Shown: positions 45,829 through 56,561 of the stretch, in pieces
How the letters are laid out: every line of letters starts with the position of its first letter
Numbering within the stretch: position 1 is the stretch's first letter
NCBI GenBank assembly: GCA_011799875.1
Contig: CM022303.1
Span: 277,522,904-277,586,903, forward strand
DNA from: Thinopyrum elongatum
Taxonomy: Eukaryota; Streptophyta; Magnoliopsida; Poales; Poaceae
DNA: 64,000 bases
Direction of reading: 5' to 3'
Translations under genes and position numbers: made by a program
The notes under the pieces: generated by a model
Seen by the model: the letters and a program-made list of their open reading frames with translations, nothing else
Databases searched by the model: none
What the model was told of the DNA's origin: nothing

Positions 45829-47309
45829 ATCCCCGAGCTGAAGAGCCAGAACTGCTAGAGGTGGTGGCTGACATAGGGAGGGCTGCCGCGGATGAAGCCG
45901 TCGAGATTGCTGCTGCCGAGGGGCAGGTCCTGGCTGCCGGGAATGTTCAGGATTCTTTGGCGGTGGTGGAACATTCCCTAGCAGACGTCCTAGAAGAGGA
46001 GGTGGTGGTTGAGATGAAGGTCCCACTTCGGACCATGGACCCGCTCCCCTCCTCTGGGATAGTTATGGAGATTCCGCCGCCTCCCTCAAGTACACTGGCT
46101 GTGGCGTTGTCACCGCTTGACATGGGAGCCCCTAGCCTATCTCTGTCGACAGGCGTGGAGCTTGACGAAGAGCTTCAACGTCTCCTGGCGCCGCTGTACC
46201 AGGAAGCTGGGGAGGCCGATGACTCAGCCGCCGTCGCAATGGACTTGTCCTTCATGGAATCCATGGCGACGGGCGTGAAGGAGATGCAGGCCTGGTACAA
46301 CCAGAAGTGGCAGGCGCTCAAGGAGCGGTGCGAGTCCGCCAGCAAGGTGGACCAGAAGCTGAAGGACAAATGCCTAGAGTTGCGTGAGTGGCACGACAAG
46401 CAGTTCAAGGTGCTTATGAGGTAGCAGGAGATGCTCCTGATGACAAGGGAGGATGTCTTGGCCCGCGAGGCGCACCTGATGGACCGCAAGGCATCCCTGG
46501 ACGCCAGGGAGCGGGAGATCTCCCTCCGGGAGGAGAAGCTCGAAGCCACTCTCCGCGCCAAGGATGACGATCTTGAGGCCCTCGTGCGCCAGCGCACCAA
46601 GGAGCTGGAGGACAAGCACGGAGCCGCCCTGGATGCCCTTGCTGCTGACTCTGCTGCCCAACTGAAGAAACTCACTGACGACCTGGCTGCCGCATCCGCT
46701 GCGAAGACTGGCCTTGACCAGCAGGTGGCTAAGCTGACGGAGGATCTTGTTGGGAGCGCCAAGGAGGTGAAGGCCCTCAAGGAAGAAGCGCGGCAGGCAG
46801 AAATCCTCTTGGCCGATACACAATCGCAGCTCTCCTCCAAAACCCAGAGCCTTGAGACCGCCAACGGCGATATCACAGACATGAAGGCTCGGATCGGCAC
46901 GTTGGAAAGTTCGGCAGAGTCTCTTGAGTCCCGCCAACAGTTGTTGTCCAAGGACTTGGACATCACCAAGCGTCTCCGGCAGGATGCAGAAGACAAGCTG
47001 AAGAATCAGTCTGATCAGGTCGACCTCTAGATCAAGAGCCTGATTGATATCGCTGAGCGTCTTGGCGCCTAGGCTGTGGTGATGGGCATGGATGGTCCAG
47101 TCTTCTCGATCAGCAAGCACGAGGTCCCGAGCGTCAAGCTGGGACTCTTCTTCAATGAGCTGATCGAGAAGTTGAAGGCGCATGATGAGGGGAGGGCTGG
47201 GCATTTTGTGACCGAGTCTCGGAAGCTTGCCTGCGACGCCCTCTTCATGGTCTTGAGCAATATCGCCTGCCGCCATCCGGACCTCGACCTCGACGACGGA
47301 TTCAAGTAA

Positions 47310-48554
47310 CCGCCAGCGATCGCTGATGTCGTAGCTGCCAAGGAGAAAGCTGCCCCCCGGGCCGATAGGGCCCTCCACGTCTGAACTGCTTCGCCCAGCC
47401 ATCAGGCTAAGTATCGGGCCGCTGTTGCTCCTGCATTGCCCTGTAATGAAAACATGACGCATATTTTGTGTTTAGTCACTCTATCTCTAGTGTTTGCGTG
47501 AAACCGATATTCTCTGTTAAATCTTTAAATGCGTGTTTATCCCTTTAAGCCCTTGTATGTTTGTGTTCGTATGATCCATCCCTGTGTCTGCTCTGGATGC
47601 CTGCCGGTATCATATTGCCGCGATTGTCGTAAGGGACTGGCCCTTAACAGTCATCTTGGCGTGGATGCGTCCCGGCAGGTTTTTCCTAGGTAGCTCTCAA
47701 CGCAGCCTCTCGTCCTGTGAGCATGGCTCAGGACAGGACGATGGTGCGATCAAAGAAACTAACCGAGGTTCCATCACATGAGGGTTCTCACGATACGAAC
47801 ACTCGCTAAAGTTAAGGGATAAACAACTGCAAAGGTCCGGAATGTGTTAACAAGAAGTGATAAAGTGTACTTAGCTTTCATTTTAAGTTTCTTTTCTCCT
47901 TTGTCAGGCCGCGCATGCGTGGCACGCGCGCGCGATGCCCAGAGGATCGAAAGCCAATCGGGCGGCTCTTTTATTCCCGGCAGGGATCGACACGTGCTTC
48001 GTGTGGCTGGCGGGCGTCGAGGTATAGTGCCGGGCTCCTCTGGTCCCCCTCCCCTTTTCCCCTTTCCTTTCAAGTCAGCCTGGAGGCTGCCGTTGGATGG
48101 GTCATGCTGATGCAGGCAGCCTTGCCGAAGTGTGCTTGTCGGGGCATCAATCAACGGACTCATACCGGTGCTTTGCTCAGGATTGCCCAAAATAGGGGAA
48201 ATACTTAACCGAGCGTCGCGCGGTACTCATTGACATCGACGATGCCGGGGCTGAAGCAGTTCGACTGCTGACGAAGGGAAGGGACGTGAAGGGGGGAGCT
48301 CGCGCCCGCACATCTTGTGCCCTTTCTCCGAACGGCGGGTACGCCATACGGGCCGCCGAGATGGGCATATTGCCACCAGCAGCGATCTTCACCGTAGTCG
48401 CGGCTATGGCGAGGCGTGGAGACCAACAATATGGCGCGGGGATGGCCCCGCTTTTGTTTCTGCGTTTTCGTGGGCGCCGCGAACGCCAGAGGCTTCAAGC
48501 GGGCGACCATGGGCAAAGCGCACTGCACATGCCTTCAGGTTTGCGCAAGCGGTC
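47310..48554 (-). other. E5 leader region
   Basis: Sequence between the end of the antisense gene and the primer site; in element orientation it is the 5' leader. A minus-strand frame of 107 codons just after the primer site (48528-48205) could be the start of a lost gag, but no motif supports it. Confidence 0.45.
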
Positions 48555-48572
48555 CCCCTACCTGGCACGCCA
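48555..48572 (-). promoter_or_regulatory. E5 primer-binding site
   Basis: Minus-strand TGGCGTGCCAGGTAGGGG, close to the TGGCGCGCCAGG type reported for rice RIRE2 and Dasheng (tRNA-Arg), with one CpG-to-TpG-like change. It lies four bases inside the right LTR and fixes E5's orientation. Confidence 0.65.
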
Positions 48573-48576
48573 AAGA

Positions 48577-49487
48577 TATTTCGGGAAACCGCGGCCACCT
48601 ATGGGACCAGGAGGCCCCTTGCTGGTTCGGCAGGGGGACGTCGCATTGCACAAAGAGCAGACGAGCGTGTGGCAGCATGGCAGAGATCACACAGGCATTT
48701 TTACCCAGGTTCAGGCCGCCGTGAGGCGTAAAACCCTACTCCTGCTTTGGTGGATTGATGGTGGAAAGGTGATGGTGGAGCGTAGTACACTTGCCCGGCA
48801 AGGGTTGCCTCAGGGCGGCAGTGGCTACGCGCGTATGGGGGTCTGAGTTATCCAACCTTCTAACCCTCTCTACGGTTGCCATGGGCCTCCTTTTATAGAT
48901 TAAGGGGTCACCACAATGGCAAAACAGTCATTATGCACTGGTAAGATAGCAAACAGTGCTATCATACCTAACTCTGCGGGCTGACAGGGTGCATTAAATG
49001 CACCTCTCAACGTCGCATCATTGGTTGCCCGGCAAGGCTTGCCGGGCTATCTCGCCAGCTTCACGCCTGCTCGCTTGACACGCTGCAGGATGGGTGTCAT
49101 TTGTAGGTGTTTCCTATAGGGAGAGGCAGCCATGTGGTGAATGGATACCACTTAGTCACTCCGCGGTTTGACACCGCACTGATTGATGATGTGGGTCGTG
49201 GTGGAGTAGTTGGTGAGGTGATTTTGCCTCTATGTGCCCCGGCAGGCCCTGCCGGGACGTCTTGGACGTCGTCTTCCGTGGGTGGCCTCGCCCCTTGCCG
49301 AGCTCGCCTGCCCGGCAAAGGAGGCCCTTCTCCTGATGGTGCCTTGCTTCGTTGGCTTGATCTTGGTCCCTCTTGATCTGCATGTTTGGCTCTTTGATGA
49401 TCTTGGTCTCTTGTATTCTGGCACGGCCTTGGCGTGTCCGTGCACGAGTCAGGGGAAAATACATGCCCCTGTTTGTTTTCCCCGAAA
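48577..49487 (-). repeat. E5 5' LTR (right copy)
   Basis: Aligns over its whole length with the left copy. Outer bases have decayed (TATTTCGGG for TGTCGCGGG; CCCCGAAA for CCCTGACA). Confidence 0.82.
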
Positions 49488-51108
49488 GCAATAGAAGCAA
49501 GACCAATTATTTCATCCTTACTAGACAATTCTTCCTTATGATGTTTTCTACTAAACTTGGAAAAATTAAACTCATGAGACTCATTACCAAAACTAACACT
49601 GACAGTTTGTTTCTCACAATCTATTTTAGCATTGACGGTGTTCAAGAAAGGTCTACCAAAGATAATGGGACAAAAGTCATCTTGTGGGGAACCAAGAACA
49701 AGAAAATTAGTAGGGTATTTTATTTTCCCACACAATACTTCAACATCTCTAACAATCCCAAGTGGTGTGATGGTGTCCCTATTAGCAAGTTTAATAGTAA
49801 CATCTATGTCTTCTATTTTAGTGGGCGCTATATCATTCATAATTTCTTGATATAAGGTAAAAGGAATGGCACTCACGCTAGCACCTATGTCGCATAAACC
49901 ATGATAATAGTGATCTCCTATTTTAACTGAGACAACAGGCATGCCAACAACGGGTCTATGTTTATCTTTTTCATCGGGTTTGGCAATTCTAGCAGCTTCA
50001 TCACAGAAGTAAATAACATGCCCATCTATATTTTCAACCAAGAGATCTTTAACCATAGCAACACTAGGTTCTACTTTGATTTGTTCAGCAGGTTTGGAGG
50101 TTCTAGTATAACTTTTGTTGAACACGGTTGAGACTTTAGCATGTTCCTTTATCCTAACAGGGAAAGGTGGTTTTTCAATATAAGCAGTAGGCACAACTGG
50201 ATCAACATTGTAAATAATAGTTTCATCTTTAGCTACTATTGGTTCTTTAATCTCTTCTTTGATAGGTGGGTGATATTTAAACCACTTCTCCTTAGGGAGG
50301 TCAACATGAGTAGCAAATGATTCACAAAAGGAGGCTACTATCTCAGAGTCAAGTCCATATTTAGTGCTAAACTTTTGAAAAGCATTGGTATTCATAAAAG
50401 ATTTAACACAATCATACTTGAGCTTAATACCCGACTCTTTACCTTCGTCGAGTTCCCAATCTTCAGAGTTGCATTTAATTCTTTCTAAAAGATCCCACCG
50501 GAAGTCAATAGTCTTCTTCATAAAGGAACTAGTACAAGAAGTATCAAGCATGGATCGATCATCATGAGAAAGCCGAGCATAAAAATTCTGAATAATAATT
50601 TCTCTTGAGAGCTCATGATTGGGGCATGAATATAACATTGACTTAAGCCTCCCCCAAGCTAGACCGATACTTTCTCCATCACGAGGCCAAAAATTATATA
50701 TATAATTGAATAATTCCGATCACAATGAACTAGATGCATAGGATAATTTTTTTGGTGAAATTCCAATTTCAATCGATTCCAATTCCAAGATCCAATATCA
50801 TCGCATAGCTTGTACCATGCCAATGCTTTTCCCTTCAAAGATAAAGGGAAAACCTTCTTATTAGCTTCATCTCCGGGTAAACCTGCAAGCTTAAATAATC
50901 CACAAATTTCATCCACATATATCAAGTGCATATCAGGATGTTCGGTTCCATCTCCTGCATAAGGATTAGCTAGCAGTTGTTCTATCATACCCGAAGGAAT
51001 TTCATAACCAATATTTTCAGTAGGTGCAGTAGGTTGAGGGGTAACTAATTGTGGTTCCGGTCGAGGTGAAGATACCCCGAACAAACCCCTCAAAGGATTG
51101 TTCTCCAT
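49488..51108 (-). pseudogene. E3 gag and protease
   Basis: Starts at the minus-strand ATG at 51108 (Met-Glu-Asn-Asn-Pro-Leu). Gag N-terminal part to about 50660 with 'LKGKALAWYKL'; a frameshift near 50650-50700; then gag C-terminal part. The protease shows 'GLCDIGASVSAIPFTLY' at about 49900-49850, the Asp-x-Gly-Ala signature of Athila-type proteases, and 'IIFGRPFLNT'. The frame runs into E5 at 49487, so the open frame continues artificially through E5's LTR to 49097. The remainder of the polyprotein resumes at 42138. Confidence 0.82.
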
Positions 51109-51186
51109 AGTAGCAAGTGACAATAAATTTCAGCACTTAGTAATAATTTTTCCTTACCGATTTCCACTTGCCAAGCCCGCTTCACT

Positions 51187-51203
51187 CCCCAGCAACGGTG
51201 TCA
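51187..51203 (-). promoter_or_regulatory. E3 primer-binding site (tRNA-Asp type), decayed
   Basis: Minus-strand TGACACCGTTGCTGGGG differs from TGGCGCCGTTGCCGGGG, the complement of the plant tRNA-Asp 3' end, at three positions, all transitions of C/T or G/A type. It lies 11 bp inside the 5' LTR. Confidence 0.75.
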
Positions 51204-51214
51204 GAAAAGATCCT

Positions 51215-52717
51215 TGATGACCCACAAGTATAGGGGATCAATCGTAGTCCTTTTGATAAGTAAGAGTGTCGAACCCAACGGGGAGCAGAAGGAAATGACA
51301 AGCGGTTTTCAGCAAGGTAATGTTTGCAAGCACTAAAATTATAAGTAGCGAGTAGTTTGGTAGCAAGATAATTTGTAACGAGCAAGTAATGGTAATGGTA
51401 ACAAAATTGCAGCAAGGTAGCCCAATCCTTTTGAGGCAAAGGACAGGCCAAAACGGTCTCTTATGATAAGCAAAGCGTTCTTGAGGGTACACGGGAATTT
51501 CATCTAGTCACTTTCATCATGTTGGTTTGATTTGTGTTTGCTACTTTGATAATTTGATATGTGGGTGGACCGGTGCTTAGGTGCTGTTCCTACTTGAACA
51601 AACCTCCTACTTATGATTAACCCCCTCGCAAGCATCCGCAACTACGAGAAAAGTATTAAGAATAAATCTAACCATAGCATTAAACTTTTGGATCCAAACC
51701 AGTCCCTTATGGAATAGCGCATAAACTAGGGTTTAAGCTTCTATCACTCTCGCAACCCATCATCTAATAACTACTCCACAATGCATTCCCTTAGGCCCTA
51801 ATAAGGTGAAGTGTCATGTAGTCGACATTCACATGACACCACTAAGGGAATCACAACATACATATCATCAAAATATCGAACACATATCAAGTTCACATGA
51901 TTACTTGCAACAAGATTTCTCCCGTGACCTCAAGAACAAAAGTAACTACTCACTAATGATAATCATGCTCAAGATCAGAGGGGTATTAAATAGCATAATG
52001 GATCTGAACATATAATCTTCCACCAAATAAACCATATAGTAATCAACTAAAAGATGTAATCAACACTACTAGTCACCCACAAGTACCAATCTATAGTTCC
52101 GGTACAAAGATTTAACACAACAGATGAACTAGGGTTTGAGAGGAGATGGTGCTGTTGAAGATGTTGATGGAGATTGCCCTCCCCAAGATGGGAGAGTTGT
52201 TGGTGATGATGATGACGGTGATTTCCCCCTCCGGGAGGGAAGTTCCCCCGACGGAATCGCTCCGCCGGAGGGCAAAAGTGCTCCTGCCAAAGTTTCGCCT
52301 CGAGACGGCGGCGCTTCATCCCAAAAGTCCTCCCCTTATTTTTTTCTAGGTCAAAATGACTTATATACCAGAAGGGGGGCACCGAAGGTGGGCCGAGGAG
52401 GGCGTGCCTAGGCTCCCTGGCGCGCCCAGGTGGGTTGTGCCCACCTGGTGGGCCCCCTCTGGTACTTATTGGCTCCAATAATTCTTATATATTCCATAAA
52501 AATTCCTCGTGAAGTTTCAGCTCATTTGGAGTTGTGCAGAATAGGTAGCCCGACGTAGCTTTTCAGGTCCAGATTTCCAGCTGCCAGAATTCTCCCTCTT
52601 TGTGTGAAACTTGCATATTATGAGAGAAAAGGCATTAGAATTACTCCAAAAAGCATTATTATGCATAAAAACACCATAAATAACAGTAGGAAAACAAGAT
52701 GCAAAATGGACGTATCA
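51215..52717 (-). repeat. E3 5' LTR (right copy)
   Basis: 1503 bp, TGATGACCC to GGACGTATCA. Differs from the left LTR by substitutions and by a 15-bp deletion in the hairpin near 52400. Confidence 0.87.
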
Positions 52718-55700
52718 GCCACCAAGTCTGATATTGATGATCTAGATTTCAGCAAATCTGTTTGCTATGCTTTTGTGTGCAAAGAGGCATTATTTTCATT
52801 TGAGGGCGTGCCTTCCTCTTTGCCTCCTGCTGTCACTAACATTTTGCAGGAGTTCGCTGACGTCCTTCCACAAGATGTGCCACCGGGATTACCACCTATT
52901 CGCGGGATTGAGCATCAGATTGACTTAATTCTTGATGCTTCGCTGCCAAACCGTGTGCCATACCGTACCAATCCAGAGGAGACGAAGGAGATTATGCGTC
53001 AAGTACAGGAGCTGCTCGACAAAGGTTATATACGTGAATCTCTTCATCCTTGTGTTGTTCCTATTATACTAGTGCCAAAAAAGGATGGTACGTCGCGTAT
53101 GTGTGTTGATTGTAGAGGCATTAATAATATTACTATTCATTATCGTCATCCTATTCCTAGGCTAGATGATATGCTTGATAAATTGAGTGGCTCTACAATA
53201 TTCTCCAAAGGTTATTTGCATAGTGTATACCATCAAATTTGTATGAAATTGGGAGATGAATGGAAAACAGCATTTAAAACTAAGTTTGGTTTATATGAGT
53301 GGTTAGTCATGCCTTTTGGGTTAACTAATGCACCTAGTACTTTCATGAGATTAATGAAATAAGTTTTACGTGCTTTCATTGGACGATTTGTGGTAGTCTA
53401 TTTTGATGATATACTGATTTATAGCAAATCTTTGGAAGAACATTTGGAACATTTACGTGTTGTTTTTATTGCTCTACGTGATGCACGTTTGTTTGGTAAC
53501 CTTGGGAAGTGCACCTTTTGCACCGACCGAGTATCTTTTCTTGGCTATGTTGTTACTCCACAAGGAATTGAAGTTGATAAAGCCAAGATTGAAGCTATTG
53601 AGAGTTGGCCGCAGCCCAAAACGGTCACACAAGTGAGGAGTTTTCTTGGACTCGCTGGTTTCTATAGGCGTTTTATGAGAGATTTTAGCACCATTGTTGC
53701 ACCTCTCAATGAGCTTACAAAGAAGGATGTGCCTTTTGTTTGGGGTACTGCACAAGAAGAAGCCTTCACGGTATTGAAAGATAAGTTGACACATGCTCCT
53801 TTACTCCAACTTCCTGATTTTAATAAGACTTTTGAGCTTGAATGTGATGCTAGTGGAATTGGATTAGGAGGTGTGTTATTACAAGATGGCAAACCTGTTG
53901 CATACTTTTCTGAAAAATTGAGTGGGCCTAGTCTGAACTATTCTACTTATGATAAAGAATTATATGCTCTTGTTCGGACCTTAGAAACATGGCAATATTA
54001 TTTATGGCCCAAAGAATTTTTTATACATTCTGATCATGAATGTTTGAAACACATTAAAAGTCAAGCAAAACTGAACCGTAGACATGCTAAATGGGTTGAA
54101 TTAATTGAGACTTTTCCTTATGTCATTAAACACAAGAAGGGTAAAGAAAATGTTGTTGATGATGCATTGTCTCGTCGTTATACTATGCTTTCACAACTTG
54201 ACTTTAAAATATTTGGTTTGGAGACCATCAAAGGTCAATATGTGCATGATGCTAAATTTAAAGATCTATTGCAGAATTGTAAAGAAGGGAGAACATGGAA
54301 CAAGTTCATCGTTAACGATGGATTTGTGTTTCGTGCTAACAAGCTATGCATTCCAGCTAGCTCCGTTCATCTTTTGTTGTTGCAGGAGGCGCATGGAGGA
54401 GGATTAATGGGACACTTTGGTGTGAAGAAGATGGAGGATATACTTGCTACACATTTCTTTTGGCCAAAGATGAGACAGGATGTTGAGCGTTTTGTTGCTC
54501 GCTACACTACATGTCAAAAAGCTAAGTCACGACTCAATCCTCATGGTTTATATATGCCTTTGCCTGTACCTAGTGTTCCTTGGGAGCATATATCTATGGA
54601 TTTTGTTTTAGGATTACCTCGAACAGAGAAGGGGAGGGATAGCATATTTGTTGTCGTGGATAGATTTTCGAAAATGGCACACTTCATACCATGTCATAAA
54701 AGCGATGATGCTGCTAATGTTGCTGATTTGTTCTTTCGTAAAATTATTCGCTTGCATGGTGTGCCAAATACTATTGTTTTAGATCGTGATACTAAATTTC
54801 TTAGCCCCTATTGGAGATGTTTATGGGCTAAGTTGGGGACTAAACTACTTTTTAGTACTACTTGTCACCCCCAAACTGATGGACTAACTGAAGTAGTCAA
54901 TAGAACTTTGTCTACTATGCTTAGGGCCGTTTTGAAGAATAACAAGAAAATGTGGGAAGAATGCTTGCCTCATATTGAATTTGCTTATAATCGTTCGCTG
55001 CATTCTACTACTAAGATGTGCCCTTTTGAAATTGTGTATGGTTTCCTACCTCGTGCACCTATTGATTTGTTACCTCTTCCATCTTCGAAGAAGGTTAATT
55101 TTGATGCTAAACAACGTTAATTGATCTTAAAAATGCATGAGTTAACTAAGGAGAACATTGAGCGTATGAATGCTAAATATAAACTTGCTAGAGATAAGGG
55201 TAGAAAACATGTTGTGTTTGCACTTGGAGATCTTGTTTGGTTACATTTGCGTAAGGATAGATTTCCTGATTTGCGCAAATCAAAGCTAATGCCACGTGCT
55301 GATGGTCCTTTTAAGGTGTTAGAGAAAATAAATGATAATGCATATAAACTTGAGCTGCCTGCAGATTTTGGGCTTAGTCCCACTTTTAACATTGCAGATT
55401 TGAAGCCTTATTTGGGTGAGGAAGATGAGCTTCCATCGAGGACGACTTCATTTCAAGAAGGGGAGGATGATGAGGACATCAATACCATTGTTACACCCAT
55501 AGCCCCTGCTGCTATACATGCTGGACCAATTACTAGAGCTCGCGCACGCCAATTGAATTATCAGGTACTTTCGTTTCTTGGTGACAATTCTAATGTTCAT
55601 GAGAATATGATGCTACCTAAATTGGATACATTTGTGTTGATTACTAATGAAGGGCCTAGCATGGACAAGAGGGATGAACACTGGAGCAGGATCAAGCATG

Positions 55701-55774
55701 GAGATGAAGGCGCGCGCGAAGGGATCCAGAATGGCGTTTCTAGTGCATATTTGAGCACTTTGAAGCCTCCGTGA
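52718..55774 (+). pseudogene. E4 pol (RT, RNase H, integrase), continuous frame with two stops
   Basis: After the GCCAC duplication the frame resumes in register with the gag-protease upstream of E3. RT: '[16 protein letters not shown]' near 53070 and Tyr-Phe-Asp-Asp at 53399-53410. RNase H: '[15 protein letters not shown]' near 53835. Integrase: zinc-finger region (54385-54520) in which the first Cys of the Cys-X2-Cys pair appears as Tyr, then Asp, Asp, Glu in 'MDFVLGLP', 'VLDRDTKF' and 'LTEVVNRT'. The C-terminal part (55121-55774) has a GPY/F-like segment and a 'GPITRARARQLN' tail. Stops are TAA 53360-53362 and TAA 55118-55120; no frameshift is seen. The element is dead but well preserved. 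Confidence 0.85.
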
Positions 55775-56386
55775 TGACCTACAAGGACATGGACGAAATA
55801 TACAAGATGCACCTTCATAAATTTCATCCATAGCTTATTTTAGGTGCTGCGTCACCTTATTTTTGGGCCAGGCCCATGTAATTTCCAAATACTTAAGTAT
55901 AGGCTATTTTTGGAGTCCGTATGTGTGGGGAAACAAAGTTAGGGTTGGTTTCAGACCCCTCCTACAAGGGGCCACAAAATTCCCCCCTACTCCTCCATAT
56001 ACACAGCACTTAGGGAGTCGTTTAGACTTTGGGTTTTGTTTAGATTAAAAGTTCACCATAGCTGCAACTTCGCGTACTTCGTTTGTGTTCAACGACCAGA
56101 CCAAGACGTCACAGAACCCCACCTTGATCAATAAAGCTTTCATCTTATATTCGCAATATCCAGATTGCAATCTCAGTTTCTTGCTTGTTCTTCATTTGCT
56201 TGCAGGAAATAGACCATCGTGGTTAGGTTGGTTGTGCTCCGGCGTGGTCAATAACCTCTCAGAGTTGGTTTAGCGATTGCTAAGGCGTGACATCCTCGCA
56301 CGTTCGTAGTCGGATCGTCAAAGTCTACACCTCCGAAAACGATAATCAGCATCTCATCAAAAGACGGGACACCTTTGGCTCTATCA
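55772..56386 (+). repeat. E4 3' LTR (start uncertain)
   Basis: The right end, TTTGGCTCTATCA at 56386, is the likely LTR terminus. The start may be TGATGACC at 55772 or, if the purine run GACAAGAGGGA (55663-55673) is the polypurine tract, TGAACACTGG at 55674 with the pol C-terminus reading into the LTR as in CRM-type elements. An AATAAA signal lies at 56130-56135. Confidence 0.5.
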
Positions 56387-56561
56387 TGAACCGGTGTCTT
56401 GTACGAGGACAAGTAAGGTTGGTCTGAGCCTCTTCATCCCACAACACCGCCGAATACAAATAAGACAAAGATAGTAAGCAATTTGAACATCAACTCCCAC
56501 AACTTCTTTGTGTTCTACTTGTGCATATACATCTACGCATAGACCTAGCTCATGATGCTAC
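56387..56561. other. Flank between E4 and the copia LTR
   Basis: 175 bp of unassigned DNA. It may belong to the same decayed gypsy element as 58267-59509; no feature is visible. Confidence 0.4.

Larger units (their letters stand above)
43440..47309 (+). pseudogene. Spliced antisense gene in E5: gypsy-associated domain plus coiled coil
   Basis: ATG at 43440 sits in strong context (GCGGAAATGGGG). Exons 43440-45193, 45299-45720 and 45829-47309 join over two GT-AG introns to exactly 1219 codons in one frame, ending TAA. Residues about 80-150 ('YHFFCAYFICGLCPPF' to 'FAHLCENFVGVRPNVDLFRHYF') match the plant 'putative gypsy type transposon' domain (PF04195 type), followed by Trp-rich and basic low-complexity parts. 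The third exon encodes about 200 residues of coiled coil (46431-47030) and a short C-terminal domain. Five internal stops (44091, 45072, 46422, 47028, 47070) are all TAG, each where Gln (CAG) is plausible. Function unknown; such extra antisense frames are known from Tat-lineage gypsy elements. Confidence 0.72.
42139..49487 (-). mobile_element. E5: non-autonomous Tat-like LTR element carrying an antisense gene
   Basis: LTRs of 910 bp (42139-43048) and 911 bp (48577-49487) flank a 5.5-kb interior. Target duplication is ACAAT (42134-42138) against GCAAT (49488-49492), one mismatch. On the minus strand the site after the right LTR reads TGGCGTGCCAGGTAGGGG (tRNA-Arg-type primer site) and GCCCGGGGGCTTA precedes the left LTR as polypurine tract, so the element is minus strand. 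No gag, protease, RT or integrase is present. Almost all of the interior is a spliced reading frame on the opposite strand. Placement in the Tat lineage rests on primer site, polypurine tract and the antisense frame (inference). Confidence 0.8.
21295..52717 (-). mobile_element. E3: minus-strand Athila-like gypsy element carrying three later insertions
   Basis: The right (5') LTR is 51215-52717 (1503 bp). The left (3') LTR is 21295-21698 plus 34725-35843 (about 1518 bp without E2). GCCAC flanks both outer ends (21290-21294 and 52718-52722). The left terminus reads TAATGACCC where the right reads TGATGACCC, a single G-to-A change. The primer site (51187-51203) is a decayed match to tRNA-Asp. 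Interior coding is minus strand: gag-protease, RT, RNase H, integrase, then a small coiled-coil frame. Inserted later were E2, a fold-back MITE and E5. Confidence 0.85.
19425..56386 (+). mobile_element. E4: plus-strand gypsy element, host of A and E3
   Basis: Gag-protease (19425-21294) and RT to integrase (52718-55774) read in the same orientation and join cleanly once E3 (21295-52717, flanked by GCCAC on both sides) is taken out. The 3' LTR ends near 56386. The left end lies outside the window beyond element A. Protein motifs resemble rice RIRE7 and grass CRM-type elements, including a C-terminal 'GPITRARARQLN' tail that may run into the LTR; a phylogeny would be needed to place it. Confidence 0.75.

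Noticed and set aside
43440..47309. Stop-codon reassignment (TAG read as Gln)
   Set aside because: The window is nuclear plant DNA and other frames use TAG-free ends; CHG deamination explains the pattern more simply.
52604..52717. ATG at 52604 as the start of E4 pol
   Set aside because: This part lies in E3's LTR; true E4 coding begins after the GCCAC junction at 52718.
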